Origin: Pyronema omphalodes
Taxonomy: Eukaryota > Ascomycota > Pezizomycetes > Pezizales > Pyronemataceae
Direction of reading: 5' to 3'
Length of the DNA: 64,000 bases
NCBI GenBank assembly: GCA_024516155.1
Contig: JAJJXM010000018.1
Span: forward strand, 434,001-498,000
Below, one piece after another: positions 1-12,014 of this stretch. The notes beneath the pieces were generated by a model. That model saw nothing but the letters and a program-made list of their open reading frames with translations, was not told where the DNA came from and searched no databases. The position numbers and the translations under genes were made by a program. Each line of letters starts with the position of its first letter. Positions within the stretch are counted from its first letter, which is position 1.

Positions 1-805
1 AAAGATAACGGTGTGCAGGTAATTTATGTACTTTATGTAATTAATGTAATTAAATAAATTGACGTACATACTCTAAGGTGCTTAAGCCTTAAGGTCTGGT
101 TCTCAAATATCAGACGAGACTAAGACGACAGGTTGGTTGTTTCTGGTTTCATATCTTGGTGTGACCCTGCGTGAATGCGGGGCAGCCGTCGACCGTCGAC
201 GGCCTTATGTTCTTGGCGCCCGCTGGAAATCTGGGATAATCACTGTCGCTGTAGATGAGGTATGGTGAGCTTTACTTGTAGCGAGCTGCGGTGATATGGT
301 AATGGCAAGAACCTCTATGGTATGGTACCAGATTGAGATGTATATTCTGGGCTACAGAACGCAAGCAAGCTGAGCTATGGCACCATACATACGGGGTACA
401 TATTGAGTATTATGTATGGTATATGTCTGGCGTCTAGATGCACGCACCATAAAATAATATTCTCTCATCTAATCTGTATATTTTTTATCTTCTCAGCGAG
501 TGAAACACCATGAATAATTTCCATTTATTCTTAGGACTTTCCAATTTCTTCCTTCACTGCATTATGCGAACCTGCGAACCTGCGGTCCTTCAAATCGGGA
601 CATGAATTTCTTCCAGATATGGTATCCTAAATATCGGGCGGACTAAAGGAACGGAATTCCCGCTTCGCTTAACCATACTGTCGATTATCTATGTATGTAT
701 GTACAAGAGAGGATGTGGTCTGTTCCGGCCTACGGCCGGTCCATTGTGTTGCCTCTACAAATCGAACCGTTGGTACACAACTCCAACTGTTGATAAACTG
801 GTTAC
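1..805. other. Intergenic, no gene seen
   Basis: No open frame with protein-like composition is visible. The stretch holds a perfect 19-nt palindrome at 185-203 (GCCGTCGAC-C-GTCGACGGC) and a short CCGGCC/GGCCGG inverted repeat near 725-739. Otherwise it is AT-rich unique-looking sequence. Confidence 0.6.
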
Positions 806-849
806 TCGTGCCTAAAGATGGTGGCTATCGCCACCATCTTTAGGCACGA
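806..849. repeat. Perfect inverted repeat (20-bp stem, 4-nt loop)
   Basis: Bases 806-825 and 830-849 are exact reverse complements, separated by the tetraloop TATC. The stem contains CCTAAAGATGGTGGC. No repeat arms or target-site duplications were recognised outside it. It could be a foldback element remnant, a cruciform-forming palindrome or a structured RNA; none is established. Confidence 0.8.
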
Positions 850-968
850 ACATATAATGTGACGGGTTTCGACTATATATATGATGTGATCTTAAGAATC
901 TGAAACTCGCCTATGATTCCCGCAAGAGCAGCCTGGGATAAACAATATTCCTAGTGATGCAGTTAATG

Positions 969-1969
969 TTATCCTGTGACAGCAATATTCTGACATGTTT
1001 CCTCTGCCTGACCCTTCACAGATATGTGCTGGAACACAAAGTTCATTGGAGCAAGCAGAAGATATTTTCTTGCCGATTGGAGGATTTGTCGAGTAATTTC
1101 ACCTCTACAATATACCATGGGTTGTAACTTCAGGACAATAACTCTCGAATTCTTGACCAGCCACTTCTGTATTGAGAGGTTTCTACACAATCACCAGTTT
1201 TTGGTTTGATTTCAATTTTTTGGGCCTTGCCAAACTCAATATTATGACATCTGGTACAGTTGTGATGTATATCGGAGGCTCTAACATTTACCCCAGGATC
1301 TCGCTGGGAATCGTCCCAGAGCGTACATGATATCTTGGGCCTGTTGTCACCCTTATTCCTTATGCTGGTTTTACTTCTCGTCTGTACATTTGGAGCCCTG
1401 TTTGCTCTTTTTCCACTGGCCTTTCTGAACTCGCCTGTCTCCTCTCTCCTCACTTAACTGTTCTTCCACTTATCACCTGGCCTCTGTCTTCAACGCTACC
1501 ATATTGTCTTTACTCCTTTTCTGCCCTTTTCCCTCTCCGTCTTTTCACTCGTATTATTTCTTCTTCAGCTTTTACATCACAGTTCATCTTTCTCACTTTG
1601 CCAATCCTTCCGCCATTTATATGTACATATGTGTCTGTGTTTCATGTTTTTTTTATTTTTTTTATTTTTTATTTTTCGCACTGTACAGCATTAAGTTTCA
1701 TGTTCATTCAGAAAGACTTTATTCACATTCTAAGATTCGATCAGTGCTCCTCAGCCTGTTCTCATCCTTTCCGAGTCATATTTTGATATCCTCGTGATGT
1801 TTCTGAAGCTCAGTCTCAGTAATGGAAAATCCTCCTTGGGAGGCTTCGAAACTTTCTCTGCTTCCTTCCACTGTTTTTCTGCCTTGAGCCTATTCAAATC
1901 CGCTTTATATATCTCCTCACACAGTGTGTCAAGATTCTCCTCAATAAAACCGCAGTTGCTTAACTTCAT
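969..1969 (-). pseudogene. Decayed protein gene, dispersed family member
   Basis: On the minus strand three protein-like open stretches follow one another in different frames: 1969-1751 (begins MKLSNCGFIEENLDTL), 1453-1130 and 1190-969. The middle one carries a C-x2-C pair (NCTRCHNIEF) and the last one continues with a related-looking charged segment (GEITRQILQSARKYLLLAP). The frame changes between 1453 and 969, and the non-coding-looking T/C-rich part at 1455-1740, suggest a broken gene. About 200 bp of it (1250-1455) recurs at 31441-31650, where the same strand again reads a K-R-A-N-R-A-P segment and an S-Q-R-D segment. I do not recognise the family. An intron-containing functional gene is a less likely alternative. 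Confidence 0.4.
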
Positions 1970-2301
1970 CTGTTAGCGTCTCGTCGACTGTATCTGCAGC
2001 ATGCGGCAAAGGTCACAGGTGTCCGTATATTTTATCCGGCCAACCATTAACAGCTGAATTGCATCATGAATTGTATCAAAGGTGCGAAGTGGTTCGGGAT
2101 TGGAAAGGCGAATGGGATCTGTGCCCAGGCAGCCAGGAGAGCAGTCTTATATGTTTCCCATCGAATCTGTTCCGGTTGCCACGGTTGCCGGTTTTACCAT
2201 CCCGCCATGTATTGCCGAAGCTTTTGTATTGCCGCCCGACAGCCAGAGGAGTTCACGATTAAATTAGTCTGAAATTACATCATCACAGCCTTTCATGATA
2301 A

Positions 2302-2522
2302 CGCTATACCGTATCAGGTAAATAACTAAAATATACCTGCTTATATAGTAAAAAGGCGACTAAAACCTCTAAATCACTTTCTGCAGACGCTATTCCATTT
2401 CAGGTGCGTACTAAAATATCTGCTTATAGTATTCTGAAAAAGGCGACTAAAACCTCTAAATCACTTTCTGCAGACGCTATTCCATTTCAGGTGCGTACTA
2501 AAATATCTGCTTATAGTATTCT
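2302..2522. repeat. 86-bp tandem duplication (2.5 copies)
   Basis: Bases 2351-2436 and 2437-2522 are identical or nearly so, each starting AAAAGGCGACTAAAACCTC and ending TATAGTATTCTG. A degraded third copy (about 2302-2350, CGCTATACC...CTTATATAGTA) lies directly upstream. No protein is encoded consistently across copies. Confidence 0.85.
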
Positions 2523-5188
2523 GATGGCACCCCTTGGGCTTCGCAGCCTTCGCTTCGCCACTAACGTACGTTACACGTAAACCACGTGGAATTTGAAAAT
2601 CGGTCTCAGTATCAGACACCATAGTATCAGTATCAGAATTCAGGGATTTATGATACCTTGATCTCTGGCCTGAATAGGAAAATCTCTTGCTTGATTGCTG
2701 GCTTCGAAATACACTATATCCTTCCCAGCCTGCCGTAGAAAAAATAAATGAAATTTCAGATCCTCATCGGTAAGAGTAGCTTTGGTTTTAGTTTTCTTAC
2801 TTCTATACCACACATAGCCCTGGCTAGAGCTCCATCCCGTTGTCTAGTTACCGCCACCCGGTACCCGGTGAGTTTTCGGAATGAATCGTGATATGTATAG
2901 CGAGAAAGAAAAATATCATGGAAAATAGATATACAGAAAGTATACATATCAAGAAAAGAAAGGGGGAAAAAGGAGTTTTCCGTCTTTCTTCCTGACTACC
3001 TTCCTGACTTCTTTTAGCTTCATCAGATTTTCCTGAAGGCTGGGATTTTCTTGAAAAATTCTTGAGATTTTCCTAGGTTTCCCTAAGCTGCATTTAAACT
3101 TCAAGTCTTCAAGTGTACAACTTCTCTTCCAGTTCTCTTCAGTTCATCTTTATTAACAGTCTTTATCTGACATCCCCGGGGAATTCGACGCCAGCAACGT
3201 CAGTAACGTCAATCACGTCAGGATAATCATAACAGAAACAGAAGATCATAAACCGCGGTCCCTGAATTCTGAAAAGAACCCTTTGTCGCCACCTGTAGAT
3301 CATTTTTCCTCGGATTTTTCCGGAGATGCCGTATCAACCAGGACCTTGTTGAACCTTGTTGGGCTGAAATTATTTCTTTCGTATGTATGATGGACTAAGG
3401 ATGATCAGAGCTAGATGATCTCTTTATGTATTATGTACAGAATGCATGATGGTGCTAAAGAGGCATCCCTCTTCTGCTTCTTCTTGATCATCGTCTTCTT
3501 CTTGTTCTAGCATCCAGCATCCGAAATCCGAAGTTCGTAATCCAGGAATAGAGATTACATAGGGAATAGGTAACATAATGCATATGCAATTGTTTCTATA
3601 TGTGTAGGTCATCATATAAATATGCATATACATACCCATACTCATCCTCATACTCGTAATCTGAGTACAGTATCTCAATATCCTTTTATTCCAATATCCT
3701 CAATATCCCCAATATCCCAAAACTCAAACTAAACCAAATGATATTCAGGACTGCCCCTTCTTTCCCTCCGGCGAGAAGATGAGAACGATAAGTAGCACGA
3801 TGAGATGATCATGAAAAAATAGCTCCAAACCTCTCTCCTTCCTTCCTTCTTTATATGAGTTAGTTAGTGAAGTATGTACATGCATGCAGCAAAAGATTAT
3901 CTGCACCGCACAGATTCCAAACAGAAAGAACTAGTTCTGTAGCTAGTAGATAAGTGCTAGGTCCCTTTTCCCTTGCCCTTAGGTCCCGTACGACTCACCT
4001 TTACCTTATGTAGGTCTTCTTAAGGATTAAGATATGGTTCTAACTTATGCTCCTGTCTTTATGAGTTAGGTTGAAGTACATATCCCACCCGTTCATCTTT
4101 TACCGTTTGCCATGGATGTTATGTGCATAGACCCAAGTATGTACATACGGAGACAGAGATTATCTAATATTTTATTACTATATATAGACGTCAAAACTCG
4201 GTTCGTATTTTTATTTTTTGATATGATACGCATATGTATGTATATGTATAGCGTATGTATGTACATGTATGAATAAAGTAATCTGCACAGACAGAACGCG
4301 CTGCAAAGGTGAAGAAAGTGAAAATTAAAAGCACTCATATGTACACATGTACGTACTTCAAACAGAGAGGATTAAAAAAGCCCCCCTCGGCCACCTCGTG
4401 GATGTCTAATTGGTTGCAAAAATTTATATATATCGGGTAATATTAATATTTTGTGATCCAAGAAAAGGTGTAGAAAATACAAAATAGGTTACTAGGGATA
4501 TATACGCTGATGGCTGAAACTTGACAATTTTGCGGAATCTGCGGAGGGAGTCTGAATGTATATGATGCTTTGTGTACATAGTAACACAGTTACAGCTTCA
4601 TGCGGTGTATATACTCTAGAGTACATACACAAACTGCTACATACAGCCTGTAAGTTTCTGCAAACTGCTCTACAAGCTACATACATATACATAGACATAT
4701 GCGTCCTGCAACCCATCGAATACACTGTATGATATATTAACTATGCAACATACAGCAACTTCAAATTTGTAAAAGCTGCGGAAGCTCCAGGTGGGTACTG
4801 TGGAGGTGAGCAAGGTGTATCTTATAAATTCATTGTGGAGACGGTGGTGGCAAAGAAGCGGGCGGACCAACGGGACCAACGGGATGAAATGAAAAGGAAC
4901 CAAGGTCCGAGAGAACCCAGGGAGTCCAGGGAGCCCAGGGAGCCCAGGGAACCAGTGGGGCCTTTCATGCCTTGGGGGCCTTGGTAGATAGGGCGAGACA
5001 AACGGGTTCAGCCCGGGGAGCCCGGGGGGCCCGGGGGGCCAAGCGGGAGCACGGCATATTCCTTAAAGCTCCGAATCCCGGTGAACGGAAACTTGAAAAC
5101 TCAGTAGTAGCTGATAGATGCAGATACAGATACAGATGCAATGGGATTCCCTGAATCCTAGGTGACTTTGATGTCGATATGTTTGGAT
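2523..5188. other. Intergenic, no gene seen
   Basis: No supportable gene. The sequence contains TATG/TACA-type microsatellite patches (for example around 3600-3660 and 4200-4270) and a run of imperfect AGCCCAGGG repeats near 4915-4960 followed by G/C-rich CCCGGGG blocks near 5010-5040. Confidence 0.6.
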
Positions 5189-5226
5189 AGATAGGTAGAT
5201 AGGTAGATAGGTAGATAGGTAGATAG
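5189..5226. repeat. (GATAGGTA)n microsatellite
   Basis: About five consecutive 8-bp units alternating GATA and GGTA. Confidence 0.85.
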
Positions 5227-8200
5227 ACTTTTCCAAGGGTTTTCAGGATGGCTAGGATATTATGAAGATGTATTATACCGGTATGTATGCCTAGATGCGA
5301 TGATTTGTATAAGACTAATCATATTAGATCTCTTGTTTTTGTTTTTGTTTTGTCTTCGAAATGCCTTTGATTTTTGGGTTATTACATATGACATACAATG
5401 TAGGATGTTTGATAAGAATCACTCCCTTCCCCTTTTCCATCCTCCGCCTCTCAAAGGATTGTCATAATCCAAAATTCAAACGCCCAAATAGAGATGGGCC
5501 ATGACGAAATGGTATAATGGGTGCATCAGTATCTGTATCAGTCTCCGTATCAAAAATACCACCAGACGGTCCAGACCATACCGACAATGCCAGGCAAAGA
5601 AAAACGCCAATTCAGAAAGAAAAAAACAAAGACATGTACATACATATTCAAAAACTCTCCGCAAAGATCCAAAAGCAGATACATACAGATATCAGATACA
5701 AGATACTGGACGGATACTTTACGCCCGATACATGATACATCCGCTGTCTGATGTCCGATGTCTCTCAAGTCTCGGATATACCCAATGCCCATCAAACCGC
5801 CAAGACTAAGAGACTGAACCTGTATGTAGTTGTTTTATAACTTTATGCATAAGAAGAAATGATGCATAATGATGCATCATGAGGACCAGGTGGAAGCTGA
5901 TGATTGCTCGATTGATTGATTCATGAAGGCCCAACTCTAAAGTGAACGAGAACCTAACTTTGATACCCTCCGAAACAAGCAAGTAAACAGATATCAAGGA
6001 AGTGGATAATTCTTGGAGTCTCTAATTCTATATATATATTCACCTCGGTGGGCAAGAGTCTAGCCATTCGGACCCCAGCTCTGAATCTAATAAAGAAAAG
6101 AAAATTATCCCTTGCTTGTATGTAGTACTGTAGTACTACCTGACTATATAAACAAGTTCCTTGAATTACCAGTCCTCGGCGTCCAGCCTTATACATAACA
6201 GATCATCCCACGTACTGTGAAATCGGCCGTATGTAGTGTCAATGTCTCTGCTCCGTACAGATACGTCGGGCATGATCCTAAAACCATCTTCTCGATGTCT
6301 CGTATGTAGTCTGTATTTTGTTCTTATTTTGAGACTGAAGGTGCTTTGATTAGAATGCCACTATATACCATGATACGCCACGATATTCCACGGAAATTTC
6401 CTACAGCTGCGATGTCTATTATTCTCTGTTGTCAATGTCAATGTATAACAAACTTTAACAACCCTTAAACCCTTAGGAGAAACCCGACTCTAAAAGAATC
6501 CGGTATCAAGGTCCGCAGTCTCGTCTTCCTCCGTGTACAACTTGAGCTAGGGTTAAGACAAAGACAACGATATACTTCTCGGCCGTGAAGCATTGGGATA
6601 TGTCCGGGGTTCGGAGTTCGGGGTCCAGGGGTCCAGGGGTATCGGACAATTCCTACATAGATATGTCTGATGGGAATGACATCATCTATAGAAAGTCTTT
6701 TTCTACACAAATGCATACATAGGTCAGTAAAGAAGAACAAAATCATATGTCTCACCTCCATTCCATTCCAGACCTATGATGACTGAGCAGCCATCTGTAT
6801 GATAGATAAAGCTAATCATTTATGCAACATAACACAAGACATAACACAACGCATAGCAAACCGGTACCTGCATAAGCGAGCGAGCGCTCAGCGGGGAAGT
6901 ATGGCACCATACCCTGTTTCCCATTTTGGTGGTGTGAGAGAAAAACAAATAGTGATCGGATATGAAGGAAAGTATGAGCTGTTCAAAAATGATTGGAGTA
7001 CATATGTGCTATGTAATTAGTACCGCGGGGAAGAGGGAAGAGGGAATCAATGGGCTGTGGTGGTGTGGTGGTGGGTGTAATGTGGTGTGGAAAGAATGCC
7101 TTGCCTTGAATGCGGGGTTGTGAATTGTGTTACTGTGTGGTACATACTAAGGCACCAGGGCTCGGCCATTTCCTTGCACCCCGCCATCCCGCTACCCTGC
7201 TACCCACTCTCACTCTCTGGCTCCCCCCCCCCCCCCCCCCCTCCCCGCGCCCACCTTAGGGTAAGTATATGTGAAAGTGGGTGAGAGGGTGTGAAATCAT
7301 GTAGAGATTCCCATGTAATTCCAAGTCTCGATTATATACAAAGAGGGAAACTCTGATTCTACACATGTACGCTTGGTAATGAATATACATTTGTAAACAG
7401 ATTTACACATGTACAAACATGTACACATACATACATATGTACCCCGCTTTTATATTTAAATGTATTCTGCAGACAGACAAAGGTATCATCTGTACATACA
7501 TGTACATGTACATAAATTAATTACGAATTATGATACAAACCAACGAAGAGTACCAGGACGAAACATAGGCGATAATAATAAGAAGATATTTATTATATGC
7601 CATAATCCCATCAACGCCAGTTGTCGTTGTCTGGCTAAACGTCAGTTAATGGTGATCTTACATATATCCCTCATGACTCTGTGGCAAATGTTATTGTTAT
7701 TATTAAAAAAAAAAGAACGAATATCTTTTCCCGTGAGTGGCATTTTTTCTTTAACGTTCGATTAATTGCAAACCTTATCGCAAGATAATTACTGATCAAC
7801 CGTGTAGGTACAGCTAGGTAAATAGGCAGCTATTGAATTACCCGTTCAACGGTCGATTCACTTTCAGTACACTGAGTACGGTTTCTATAAAGCCTCGCAA
7901 GTATTGACAAATATCAACAGACTCCCGGCAAAACTCCCACAAAGAATTAATAATAAATAATAAAAAACCATGAATAGCATGTACCCATAATGGAATCATA
8001 TTCCCCCTGTGGGCACGGTAATTGAAATTCCAATCCTTCATGTTGAAAGGTGCTTCGATAGCCATGTCACATGTGGTGGAGATGGATGTAGAATGCCTTG
8101 CCTATATTGTACTGGCTCTCAGTGGCTGCTTTGCTCTTCATCGATCAATACAATCTGCTCTTCCACCTCCACGTTTTCCCTTCGCTACGCTTACTCCAAA

Positions 8201-10427
8201 AATTCATTTTAATATTAAACACTCGAAATCTCGAAAAACATTCCCGGCAAAATCCGAACCACCAGATCAAGACAGCCCACAAAATGGCATCACGAATCAC
8301 GAACCATAAACATCAAACATCGAACATCAAAGCCCAAGTCTAGAAACGAGTGGCATCAGGCACCTGCCATTAGAGGATCCTCAAGGCCAGACACAAGCTT
8401 GGGCCACCATATGTGTGTTTTGACATATTTATCCAGCGTATGGCATGTGAAGTGGCGCCGATGGCCTAGCTAGAGTACATCGGTACATACCATGAGATGG
8501 TCCCATCTCATCGTTTACATGACAGCGCGTTTCTGTTTCTATTTCTGGTACAACTGCATAGGCTACGGCATCTCGCTCACTCCGAGCTCACTGGTCAAAT
8601 GTGGTATTCATATGAAGCTTCACTCGGTATCACGATATCTCGGACTGGACTCTTAGACCCTCGGACTTTCGGTGTGTCGCAGTCGCAGTTGCAGTCGCGG
8701 TTCCCGGTCGGATGTAACCACGAGTTCCCTATGTATGTTTGTTACCGGTTATGTACAGTCATGAGCTGCCGATTTCCCGTAAGGCTGAGCTGAGCTACTC
8801 TAGCTGCCAGATGTTCTATGTAGCTAGCTATACTTAGTCTGGGCGCCAGGAACTGTTTGCTGAGTGATTTAATGTGGGCGCACATGGCACATGCTTCCGT
8901 GCTTTACTTTGACGCTGGGAATAACTTTGCGTTAATTCGCCGCTGAGAATAACTTTCGCGCAGCGCCCCGGTCAATCTCGGAATCGGACTCGGACTCGGA
9001 ATCGGAATCTTGATAATGCCGAATCTCCGTTGAATCTTCTTTAGGGAGTCGGAGCTTGGACCGAGTCCCGGGTCGCTGTCCACTCGCTGATCAGTGATAG
9101 AAGTAATTACAAAGCTTCGCAAACACCTACATAGTTATAGTGACGTCGACTTCCAGTGTATCCATCCAGTACGGACACAAGGCACGATCGGGAGATGAAC
9201 CGGCAGATTTGCATGGCCATGCCGATGTTATGTCTAGCTAAGTGCAGGGTAATGATCCAAGGACTAAGATATCGCGCAATGAACAATGAGCGATCAGGAG
9301 CAGTGATCAATGAGCAGTAAAATTTAAATTTAAAAGCGTTAATAATATGACGCAGCACTTTCGGGATTAAAACCATTGAATTTGGAAATACCTCGCGTGA
9401 GCTGGGGTGAGCTGGGGTGAGCTGCAAGATTCGGCTTGTGAACCGAGGAGCTATGTCTGTAGCTTGGACCGACCCATCAAGAAGTGCTCGGACCGAGTTT
9501 AAAACACCGCAACTAAATACGTATGGTGCCCCATACATAGCAAGATAAGAAGGTTAACGCAACAGGATTCTGGGCTAACTGACCGCTGGTTGGAACTTTC
9601 TATGCTGTAAGATTTTCTTGGTAGTGTAGATAGCTGGCGGTAGCTGGGAACTCAGGTCTGAGGAATAAAGATATACAGATGTATAGAAGTATAAAGATTG
9701 CATAGCATTTATCTCACCCCTTTAGTCACGGTTGCGCGTTGCATTTTCCGTGTTGCGTGTTGAGTGCTTTATTTTTTTTATCCCTCAATCCCCCCAATCC
9801 CGCAATGATTCAGTGATCTCCGGTGAATCTAAACCTGAATCATGAATCATGAATCATGAAGTGAACCGAGCTCCGAGCGAGTACTAGCCAGATCAAGAGT
9901 AGTTATCAGGAGCACATAGATCATATGTAGTAGTTATCAATATTAGAAGCATGTGCGCAATGCGCACGGGGATTTTAAAATGTAAACAAAACAAAACAAG
10001 AGCAATTAAGAGCGAAATTGAATATCGTGAATCTGATATGATAAGAAACGATATACATACATACATTGATGTATATGACACTATGTATTACATAGTGTGT
10101 AATCTGATATATACCTACATGTAGTAACTGGCTTCAGCTTTAGCTTCAGGTTGCTATGATTGTATCTATAATCTGCTTGCGTATACATATTGTCATAAAT
10201 GATACATATCGTGAATCCCACAGTAAATAGAAAGGAAGCTCAATTTGCTCTGGTCGAATCGAATTTTTTTCAATATACAATAAATGAGCACAAGCACAAG
10301 CAAGCCATCCTCTGTCTCTGTCTCCGCCTCCTCCGAAAAATAATCAACAGGAAAAATAAGTCATGTATTTACATATGCCAGTTTTAAAGTTTTAAAGTTT
10401 CAACTTCAAAAATTCGAGACCAGGAGC
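5227..10427. other. Intergenic, no confident gene
   Basis: Open frames here are short and overlap low-complexity DNA. A minus-strand ORF at 7838-8065 (begins MAIEAPFNMKDWNF) looks somewhat protein-like but has no extension, no recognised family and no splice context. A 19-nt C run lies at 7223-7241. TACATA/TGTACA microsatellite patches are frequent (for example 7370-7440 and 7490-7515). Confidence 0.5.
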
Positions 10428-10459
10428 AGGATTAGGATTAGGATTAGGATTAGGATTAG
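10428..10459. repeat. (AGGATT)5 hexamer repeat
   Basis: Five tandem AGGATT units. The unit differs by one base from the fungal telomere unit TTAGGG, but it is internal and short. Confidence 0.8.
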
Positions 10460-11853
10460 CTACTTATGATCTACACACTGCTACTGCTACTGAAACTGCA
10501 CTAAATAAATACTTCCTACCTCCTTTCATCCTTCCTGTAACTTAACTTGTAAGCCCGGTACGGCGGTACTCAAGTTCCCGCTCGGAACATCAAGCAAAAA
10601 ATTAGAGGAAGAATATATGGTCAACTTCAGATGGATTCTGTTACATACTCTAACCTATCATTTGTAAATTGTCATCTAGTTTTTCGCAATATAAGGATGG
10701 GATGGTTATATCGTGATATATTATGATTGGATATAATTTTAGTACATAGTTCAATGCTAGTAAAGGGTAAAGGGTAAAGGGTAAAAGTTCCCTGGCCTGG
10801 CCTGGCCATATCATCTATCATCCATCAATCATCCATCATCCATCAATCCAATTATACCACCCTTTCAGACATCCATCCATCAATAGTCGTCCACTGCAAA
10901 AAGTAGATAATACATACATATATGTAGATGGTATAGCGATGTAGATAGTATATATTCCGTTAAATCTAGTTATTATAACTTAGTAGCTTCATAGTTTCGT
11001 AGTTTCATAGTTTCGTAAAGATATGTAGATATGTGAATGCTAATAAGTTGGCTGTTTATATATACGGTATACCACTGGCCATGTCGCTACGGCGTTTTTA
11101 AAAACTTAAGGACTTAAAGACTTAAAGACTCAACTTCCTAATCCAGTTCAATGACACTACACACTACACACTACACACTACACACTATAACACTACACCC
11201 AATGCCCCAATGCCACAACAGCACAATGTCAGAGATATATTCAGTGAATATTTCAATTCCCAAAGTTCCTTTCCTTTCCTATCATTCCTTTTCATCTTTA
11301 TTCCATTCATTCTAATCTACAATCACCAAGCTGCTATCTCATCACGTATGACGTACCTGCCAATGATATGAAAATCATGGAATAGAACACCTACTGTGAC
11401 TTATCTACGTGTCTACGCTTGAAAGTTGAAATATCTGTAATGGATGGCGTAGACACCGGATATTCAAATCCGGATCCGGATCTGCGAATTTCGAATATCG
11501 AATATCATCGGCAGCGGCAGACCGGTGCTGAGATTAGGTGTAGTCTACATTGTCTACATAGTCTACATAGTACATTGCAGCCTGCAGGTGGTACGATGAA
11601 ACTCGAACAGTTGAAACTTGAAACTTGAACTATGTAGCTATGTATCTACATGGCACATATAACTAAGGATCAAGAATCAAAACCCAAACTACGCACATGT
11701 CGATATCTGGTATCGATTGAAAGGGTTAGTGGTTGGTCGACCGTCGGTCTAAAGTCGACTTTTATCATGTTATTTTTTGGATATATATATATATATGCTG
11801 AGGATTATGATATGTGTTTTATTGGATGTTATTGAATGTTATTGGATGTTGTA
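10460..11853. other. Intergenic, simple repeats
   Basis: Contains GTAAAGG repeats near 10763-10787, CATCATCCATCAAT repeats near 10810-10850, and a (CACTACA)n run near 11153-11195. No gene supported. Confidence 0.6.
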
Positions 11854-12014
11854 GGATTGGGGGATTGGGGGATTGGGGGATTGGGGGATTGGGGGATTGG
11901 GGGATTATGGGATTATGGGATTATGGGATTATGGGATTATGGGATTATAGGATTATAGGATTATGGGATTATGGGATTATAGGATTATGGGATTATGGGA
12001 TTATAGGATTATAG
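11854..12014. repeat. 8-bp minisatellite, GGGGGATT then ATTATGGG
   Basis: About 20 consecutive 8-bp units. The first six or so are GGGGGATT; the rest are ATTATGGG mixed with ATTATAGG variants, showing a sharp internal switch of repeat type. The unit leaves a frame open that would encode G-L-W-D-Y-G repeats, which is a by-product of the repeat. Confidence 0.9.

Noticed and set aside
9107..9538. A 143-codon minus-strand ORF
   Set aside because: Mixed composition with no domain, no splice context and no similarity to other parts of the window.
10428..10459. Possible interstitial telomere
   Set aside because: The unit is AGGATT rather than TTAGGG, is only five copies long and has no subtelomeric features around it.
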